Of a stretch of DNA of 64,000 bases, positions 57,372 through 64,000 are shown piece by piece; the first letter of the stretch is position 1, and every line of letters begins with the position of its first letter. Where the stretch lies: positions 12,254,501-12,318,500 of the forward strand of contig NC_134031.1 of the NCBI RefSeq assembly GCF_964204645.1. Reading direction: 5' to 3'. The translations under genes and the position numbers were made by a program. This DNA is from Tubulanus polymorphus. Taxonomy: Eukaryota > Nemertea > Palaeonemertea > Tubulaniformes > Tubulanidae. The notes under the pieces are model-generated. The model saw only the letters and a program-made list of their open reading frames with translations. It was not told the origin of the DNA and did not search any database.

Positions 57372-59024
57372 ATTCTGTTACCAATTTAATTCAGGATATG
57401 TTTGTAAATGTCTAATTCCTTTGTCATTACTAACTAACTCAATATCATTTCTATTTCTAATATTTTCACAAGTCTTACCATAGAATGCATTATTCTTGAA
57501 AAAATCTTTCTCAAAATCAGTTTTAGATTTAGTTCTCTGTTTGGAGTTAAAATCTATATATTTTTCTAACCATTTAGATTGACTAAATGAAATATATCTA
57601 TATACTTTTTTAGAATCATTCCTTGATTCAAATAAAACTGCAACATTCTATAATGTACTATATAATTATATTTAACTTCCTGAGTTACCATTAACTTTTC
57701 TGTATGAATATGATTATCGGGTTGAATTCTTTTTTGATAATTTGATAATTCTTCATGTGTTACAGTTTTATGTTCGGGACAGTATGCTAGATTTCTAGAT
57801 TTAAATTTAATGTTTTCAGGATAATCTAAATCTACAACAAAGAAGTGACTAGTATCTGAATCATCTGCAATATCTAGAATTCTTTTCTTCCAATCAAATT
57901 TATCATTATTTTCATGTTGTAAAACTTCAGTTATTTGAAATACTCCATAAGGCTGAGGTTCCATCATTGCCCAACCATATAAATTATTTGCATCTATATA
58001 CAATAACTTATATCCAGGGTTATCATTTACATTGAAATATCTATCACCGAATACAACTGAAACTCCTCCTCTTATAGATTTTTCAAATAATAATAATTGA
58101 TCTATATTTGTTAACAAATCCATCTTTATATCTGTAAATTTTAATCCACAATCCCAAGTTAAACCTGGACTAGAATAACAATGACATGGATCAATATTTA
58201 AATATTCTAGATTTACATCTCTAAACGTTTCAAATATATCAGTTAATAATAATACATCTGATTTTAAATATAAATCTACTAATTGTCCATGATTTTTTAT
58301 TTTGAAATGATTCCAAATATTCAATGTTCTATCATAAACTTCATCTTTAACATATTCATTTTTTAATTCATCATAGAATTGTTCTTTTAATAATTCAGTT
58401 ATATTGAAAACATTATGATTTTCATAGAATGAATATGCAATTGCCCCTTTATATCTCATTAATTGAAAGTCATCATTATTTGGATAGTGTTGTTTTAATA
58501 TTTTTAATTCATCATCAACTAATGATTTTGATAAATTATCTAATGAAGTGCTTAAAAATCTATATGAAACTATAAACCTTAGACACCCAAATTGGAAAGA
58601 TATAAAATTCTCAGATGTTTTAGCTAACAATGTAAAATTGTAAATTGGTATTTTATCTTTTGATCTATTTGAATTTAATCTTTCCATTTCATTATTGATT
58701 TCTTCTATTTAATGGCATAACTGTTTGATAAATAAATGAGCATCATACCCTGATAAATTATGAAATATAACTGGAACAAAGTTGATTTTCTTTGCTTGCA
58801 AATTACAATTCTCATGTGCTGCACCCCTAAACTTTCCATTCAAATGATCATGATCTCTAATCTTTTAGATTATATGACTTTTCACAATTAAAACATTTAT
58901 CTGCAAACTCAAATTCTTCTGTATCTTCTTCTGTCATTGTAATTTCTTTATTTTCATTTAACTTTTCATTAAATTTTATTTCATACTCAATTAATAAGTC
59001 ATAACTAGAAAGAAACTTTAAAAG
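57372..59024 (-). pseudogene. polB: Polinton DNA polymerase B, central part
   Basis: From its 5' side it holds a Cys/His zinc-like cluster (FADKCFNCEKSYNLKD then DHDHLNGKF, about 58915-58845), a VPVIFHNLSGYD block, exonuclease motif II region (IVSYRFLSTSLDNLSKSL), exonuclease motif III (YLKSDVLLLTDIF, about 58255), SPGLTWDCGLK, and polymerase motif A DANNLYGWAM (about 57985). Frame breaks lie near 58860, 58710 and 57565. This is the family B, protein-primed type used by Polintons. The 5' side is cut at 59024 by a TIR element and the 3' side by the Penelope-like element. Confidence 0.85.
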
Positions 59025-60567
59025 AGGACGTTCGTTTGTGAAACGCATGTAGACCCAGACACCTCCCACATTGATTGGAAAATTTGAATACCGGCTATTC
59101 AAGTGTCATCCTACTGCGTAAGTCAAAAATTATTCTTTGGGATTCAAAAATTGAGGAATCAACCATAAATTCTGCCATAACTTTTACATTTATTCAAAAA
59201 ATTGAGTAGGAGGCCGGTGAAGGTTTTAACGTTTTAAGTAGTTCTCATGAGACTGAATGCAAGTGGATTTAGGGGTTGAACTAGTCCTACCCTTCAGAAT
59301 TTGAATGTGCCCGCCAAAAAGTATTTGAATAGATTTTCTAAGCAAAAATAAATCCAAATGGCATAAAATACCCCTTTTGGTCCTATATATTCGGAGGGCC
59401 AAAGGAACCCCACCAATGTTTACCTTGCACTTAGATAATCATAAAATAAAAGTAGTCAGGAAGTATTAATGGCAAGAAAACTTGAGTAAAATATTTATTA
59501 AACATATTTTATAACAGGATATGATCTGTAGTCAAATGTGTGTCTGCCAGATGATGTTTCTTCTAGGCTGTTTATATCCTAAAAATAAAAAAAAACAAAA
59601 ACAACGACAATAGATATTTCAATACATGTCCCCTGGACAAGAATTATTTCAGAGAGACTCTATAAAACGTGAATACTTGATTGTACAATCTAATGGCATA
59701 GCAGTTGGCTCCAGTTGAAAAATCATTGGACAAAAGAAAAAATCAAAAAAGTTTTGGCGCTAAAAAATCTAATTTGTTGCCAGGTTTGTTTACACATGTG
59801 CGCGATGCACGTGGTTATATTATTATTTACATCTGACGTCATCGGCAGATCGCAAGCCCCGCCCCACGTGTCAATCAAATGGCTTAAAGGCAAAATGTTA
59901 AAAGAACCCTACTAAAAAAACTATGCAGTGTAACAATCCGGGATTTTCGGTACAGAATCCGACGCCAAATACCTTTCTCATAAAGGTTTTTTGGTGTATA
60001 TCAGATAAATAATAATTATGATATTCACTTCATAAAATTTGAAGTGGATTGCTTCTGATTCATGGCGGCTGTATTTAGTCACGTAGGTCAAACTGACAGC
60101 ATGTGTGCGTGTCGAGCGGACCATTGTGTAATTTTCAATGCTGCGAACGTCTCTAGATTCTCACAGGGCCTCTGTGCGCTCACAAGGAATTAAGTTAAGT
60201 CACCATATATGTTGACACTCACCTTTAAAGAGACTTCGTACGGTCCTCTAAAGTTAACATCTACAATACGATTTTAAAAATGGCATTTCTGTCGATCACT
60301 ATACCCTCTACGTCATAAGCAACACGTGATGTGTGTAGTCACATAAACGGCGTGAAGAGCATTTTTTCAAGAGGGCACAGCAAAAACTAACGAACTATTT
60401 TTAACCAAATTCAATCACAACTTGAAGACACCATTTCTGATGCGGAATTTGAGGAAATCCCTAACTAACTGGCTTTAAAACGACCTTAAACGTCTGTCAA
60501 CCAAATCGGAAGTGCGTCATCAACCGGCAAACCGATCACATAAGGACGTTCGTTTAACGATCGTCCT
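59025..60567. mobile_element. 1.5-kb TIR element inside polB
   Basis: The left end AGGACGTTCGTTTGTG and the right end read inverted (AGGACGATCGTTAAACG) form a short TIR with one mismatch over 12 bases. A direct copy of AGGACGTTCGTTT also sits just inside the right end (60543-60555). Polymerase coding sequence abuts both sides, which marks the insertion. A/T runs at both borders hide any target duplication. No transposase is seen; an open stretch at 59715-59915 has no known motif. Confidence 0.6.
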
Positions 60568-60990
60568 AAAAATTATTGATAACATTTTCATTTCTGTAAT
60601 GATAATATTTGCTTTCAATTAGTTCAGGTTATCAGATTTAATATACAACCCGAAAGCTGCAGCTGATTGATGAATCTTTTTAATAGTATTTGTTATTAGG
60701 GGATCTGAATAATCAATTACATCATTTTCATTAGAATTAAATTTCTTACTTTTATAATATATTTCTTTTCTATCTTGATCAGTTAATTCTTTATTGAGCG
60801 ATTCAAAATCTCCATATATTACAAATGGTACTTAATTTTTGTAATCATTTTTTTTAAATTCTAATATCTAATCCTTTTCATTGGGTAAAATCATTTTACA
60901 ATAATCATGGTTATCACATAATTGTTTATGATTTAATAATGTACTTTCACTGCTGAATCTATGTAAACATTTTCTACATAGATATATTTT
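60568..60990 (-). pseudogene. polB: Polinton DNA polymerase B, N-proximal part
   Basis: Homologous to 32439-32865. It includes the region after exonuclease motif I with SAAAFGLYIKSD-like residues. It is cut on the right by Helentron-like copy B and on the left by the TIR element at 60567. Confidence 0.75.
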
Positions 60991-62293
60991 TAGGGTTTTC
61001 TGTTACATCACAGAAAACCCTATTGAGATTCGCGTGTTTCTTCTTATTATTATTTTATGTCACACTATTTTCACTAAAAGAACTAAGGCTTTGTTACCTT
61101 GCCGCTGTTGTCGATACAATCCGTATGATATCGTTCAGCTCACTGAGATCTACAAATACTCCGCGTTGTTTTTTCACGAATCATCGTTACAAAAGCACTG
61201 TCGGGCCATAAACATCGAAAATTTAGCCCTTTTAATGGGGCGACATGTTTTTCGAGTCGTCATCCCAAAATCAAACCGCAGGCCGATATTCACTTCGATT
61301 ATCAATTCAAGTATAAATGAACTAATTTATTGCCGCAGAAAACAGTTATTTTAACAATAGCCCATTTTCCTCATCAAATCGTATTACCGATACACTGGAA
61401 ATTTACCACTTTAGATTTTAAAGCACTGTCGAGCCGTAAACATCGACGAATCGACGTGTGTCACTACATCATCGTCGTTCCGTGGATCAGCTGCCAGTTT
61501 CTCCTCATCATGAGAATCAAATCGAGTACAAATTAATTTATTACTACCAGTGATTTGGCTACGGGTTTCAAGGAGTTAGTTTAACAATACCTATTTTTCA
61601 TTACCAAATTAACCGCGTATTTACTAAGATAACTCCTTAGTGTACTGGGGAGTCATAGGCCTAAACTAAATACGCCGAAGAGATATAGCGGAGAAAAGCT
61701 GTTATGTCGACGAGGTATCAAAATGAAAGAATATGTTACTTTATTCGGCCGCGGGCTTCAACCTCTATATCAATACCATCAATACTCTATATTTGCTACG
61801 GAACAAACCGATCGTTGTCAAATGCACAAGGTTTTTACTAAATACAAGATTATAACACACTCCTATCCGTATGCTGGATTCACACTTGACATTCGGAGTA
61901 AGCGTTCGCTGTGGGGGAAAGGAGATCGTTCGCTGTGTCGCTTGAAGATTTTATTGAGTTTTACGCGACCTTAAGGCGTTAGGCCTACCGGTATTGACCT
62001 TTAATGTCTGGATGTTAGGTCTACACATATACATAGGCCTACATAAGCTGGTAGCCTCTACTAGGTTAAAGCTAAGTTCACTGTAAATGAGGAATCTGAT
62101 TTATTAAAATGCATGTGTAATTAGTGATTAACTGGTTCTGACTTGCAATGATCAATCACAATTATCAATTTCATTGGCAAAAATGAAGATTTTTTTTAAA
62201 AATTTCCTCTGAGCAGACAGCTTTATAAGCCAGACCATTTGATTTTTTTCATCATAAATGAAACTGGTATTTCATTAATTGCTTATGACTTAA

Positions 62294-62622
62294 GCTGGAC
62301 GTAGGTCGGCTTTGCGACAGCTTGTGACTCACTGCGACGCCATTCACTTCGACCGCCAGCGACGATTGTGTCGCAACGACTCATTGACCTACGCTCCCTT
62401 GCGACGGGTTGCGACTGTCAGCAACACCAATCACAAAGAGTCGCACGTGTTCTACTTTCTGCGACCCGACACGACTGTCACAACCGACCTACGCACTCTT
62501 GCGACTGGCAGAAACTATAGTCGCAAACAGTTGCTGACAATCGTATCGCAACCGACTCTCACCGAAACTTGCGATGCAACGCAATGATCGCATCGAGTCG
62601 CAAGGCCGACCTACGTCCGGCT
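62294..62622. mobile_element. TTAA-flanked MITE inside Helentron copy B
   Basis: Termini GCTGGACGTAGGTCGGC and GCCGACCTACGTCCGGCT are flanked by TTAA (62290-62293, 62623-62626). Orthologous in position to 52059-52387. Confidence 0.8.
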
Positions 62623-63209
62623 TTAAGTTACTGCGGAGGACTAGAAATATCTTCTTTTTCATTCAAAAGACCTTTCACTTGAAAATTCTTTCATCTGAAC
62701 AAAATTTATTTCGTTCGAACTAATAATATTCTGTTCGATTGAACCAATTTGAAAAAATGGTAAGAACAAAGCTGAACAAACTTTTTTCTGTCCAAACGAA
62801 AGGTTTTTCGTTCAAACAATCGTTCGATCGAACAGGATCGTTTTAATTTGAACAGAATTTTCTTGTCGGATCATTAAGTTTTTCGTTCAAACAAGTATAT
62901 TGTAAAAAGTTTTTTCTCCGCATCAAAAGTATTGAGTAGTCCGTTCAATCGAAAAGAATTGTTTTCATTCAAACATTCATTCGAAAAAAATTGTTTTCCC
63001 TCAACCAAATTTTTTGCCGGGAAAAAAGTTTTTCATTTCAACAATAACATAGCTTTTTATTCGAACACATTTTTTGTCAGAATGAAGAAAAGTTTTGGTT
63101 CAAACAAAAAGCATATTGTTCGATCAAACAGAATTGTTTTCATTCGAACAAGATTTTCTTGTCGGAACATTAAGTTTTTGGGTCAAACAGCGTGTTAAGT
63201 TCGTTTTGG

Positions 63210-63479
63210 AAATTTACTCGGTCCGGCATATTTTGGATTACCGTGTATGTCATTTGTCAGGACATTAAATAGAAGACGACTTAGGGTACTACCTAGCATG
63301 ACTCCACTAGTTAGACCGACTTATTCAAAGATGAGGCGTTCCGTTAATTTCGGCTACAAGTTTTCATTCAGAGATAACTGCTGAGCCATTTTGGCGATCT
63401 ATCATTGATACTGTTTCCTAATAGCCTGTTTAGTAATAGCTGATGTTGTGCCTTATCAAATGCTTTGTCCAAATCCACC
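63210..63479 (-). pseudogene. LINE RT fragment captured in Helentron copy B
   Basis: Counterpart of 52965-53240, with the D-x-x-KAFD and SYL blocks in the same place relative to the element's 3' end. Confidence 0.6.
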
Positions 63480-63535
63480 GTTGAACAGGATTCTAAGACT
63501 GTGCAGAAAACCCGTTATCGCTGCTTTGCAGCTAT

Positions 63536-64000
63536 ATTATTGTGGTTATTTTCTGTTCTAAAAAATAAATCGATTTGTTTCATCCACATATCATGATTTT
63601 CATAATATAATATATCTATAACACCATTTGAATCATAATCTTTTGATAAATACAAAGGCTCTAATGTAAAATGTTCAATTTTATTGCCTTTTGTATTTAG
63701 TAATTTGAATAAATCGAATACATTTATTTTTAGATCATTATCTCTTTCTATTTTTGGGATATTTTTATTTCTAACAGGATAATTATCTATCTTATAATTA
63801 TTTTCAAATTGTTTATAATTTGTTAATCTAAAACTATGTGTAATATCTTCTGTTGGATGTAAGCAACTAATTATTGTCCATAAAAATCCTTTATCATCTT
63901 CATTTTGTACATTTATAACAGCATTAGTTTAAATGGTAGTTTAATATAACTTGATCCATTTATATTATCATCTTTATAATATGATTATGAGAATTTATAT
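63536..64000 (-). pseudogene. polB: Polinton DNA polymerase B, N-terminal part
   Basis: Homologous to about 32870-33310 of the reference fragment, with the HFTLEPLYLSKDYDS-like block (about 63650) and the NVQNEDDKGFLWTIISC-like block (about 63890). It runs off the window; frame breaks are present. Confidence 0.75.

Larger units (their letters stand above)
60991..63535 (+). mobile_element. Helentron-like non-autonomous element, copy B
   Basis: Same ends as copy A: TAGGGTTTTCTGTTACATC at the left and CTGCTTTGCAGCTAT at the right. The uninterrupted polymerase fragment at 32850 (GATATATTTTATTATTA) aligns to the two flanks here with nothing added or lost, so the insertion left no target duplication. 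It contains the TTAA MITE (62294-62622), the TTCGAACA tract and the LINE RT scrap in the same order as copy A. Confidence 0.75.
43640..64000. mobile_element. Decayed Polinton/Maverick (adintovirus-like) provirus
   Basis: Hallmark genes are retroviral-type integrase (plus strand), protein-primed family B DNA polymerase, a penton-like minor capsid protein and several small membrane proteins (minus strand). The AT content of these genes is far higher than in neighbouring elements. The left end lies near 43640-43870 where CTAGTATTCTTAGTG and inverted CTAGTTAAAG-like words occur, but I could not delimit a terminal inverted repeat. The right end is beyond 64000. A double jelly-roll major capsid gene, an FtsK-type ATPase and a capsid protease are not seen. 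Almost every gene has frame breaks, and five later insertions or unassigned blocks interrupt it. Confidence 0.85.

Overview
The window is AT-rich, intron-bearing animal DNA in which one host gene is spread through layers of transposable elements. I cannot name the species. The spliceosomal introns, Polinton, Penelope-like and Helentron-like elements and a tRNA-headed SINE fit a marine invertebrate (echinoderm, hemichordate or lophotrochozoan); that is inference.

Host gene. Five minus-strand exons (42135-41939, 19648-19515, 18899-18812, 1438-1283, 600-460) have matching splice phases and read as SMG8, the SMG1-kinase regulator of nonsense-mediated decay. The 5' and 3' ends lie outside the window or were not found. 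The two largest introns (about 22 kb and 17 kb) hold most of the mobile DNA.

Layout. 1-3.4 kb: a LINE scrap, two SMG8 exons and small repeats. 3.4-12.1 kb: ends of an old TIR element interrupted by a Ty3/gypsy retrotransposon (3532-11275) with near-identical LTRs, gag, pol and a third sense ORF resembling an SGNH/GDSL hydrolase. 12.1-31 kb: intronic repeats, MITEs, a THAP exon, two truncated Penelope-like elements (one with a hammerhead motif) and a zinc-finger exon. 31-38 kb: a duplicated dispersed repeat (one copy split by a 766-bp inverted-repeat MITE), a stray Polinton polymerase fragment, a SINE, and a TIR transposon with arrays of CACATGTG palindromes. 39-43 kb: a truncated LINE, the SMG8 exon and a GIY-YIG scrap. 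43.6-64 kb: a decayed Polinton/Maverick (adintovirus-like) provirus.

The Polinton carries an integrase module on the plus strand and, on the minus strand, protein-primed DNA polymerase B, a penton-like minor capsid gene and a stack of small membrane-protein genes. Most of its ORFs start at TAAATG. Later insertions broke it: two copies of a 2.5-2.6 kb Helentron-like element (50653-53296 in the capsid gene, 60991-63535 in the polymerase gene), a nearly intact Penelope-like element (54340-57371, 12-bp target duplication, hammerhead motifs in both direct repeats) and a 1.5-kb TIR element (59025-60567). Because the host reading frame and a second polymerase fragment at 32439-33370 act as empty-site references, several insertion boundaries can be read to within about one base.

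All calls come from reading motifs by eye; no search was run.
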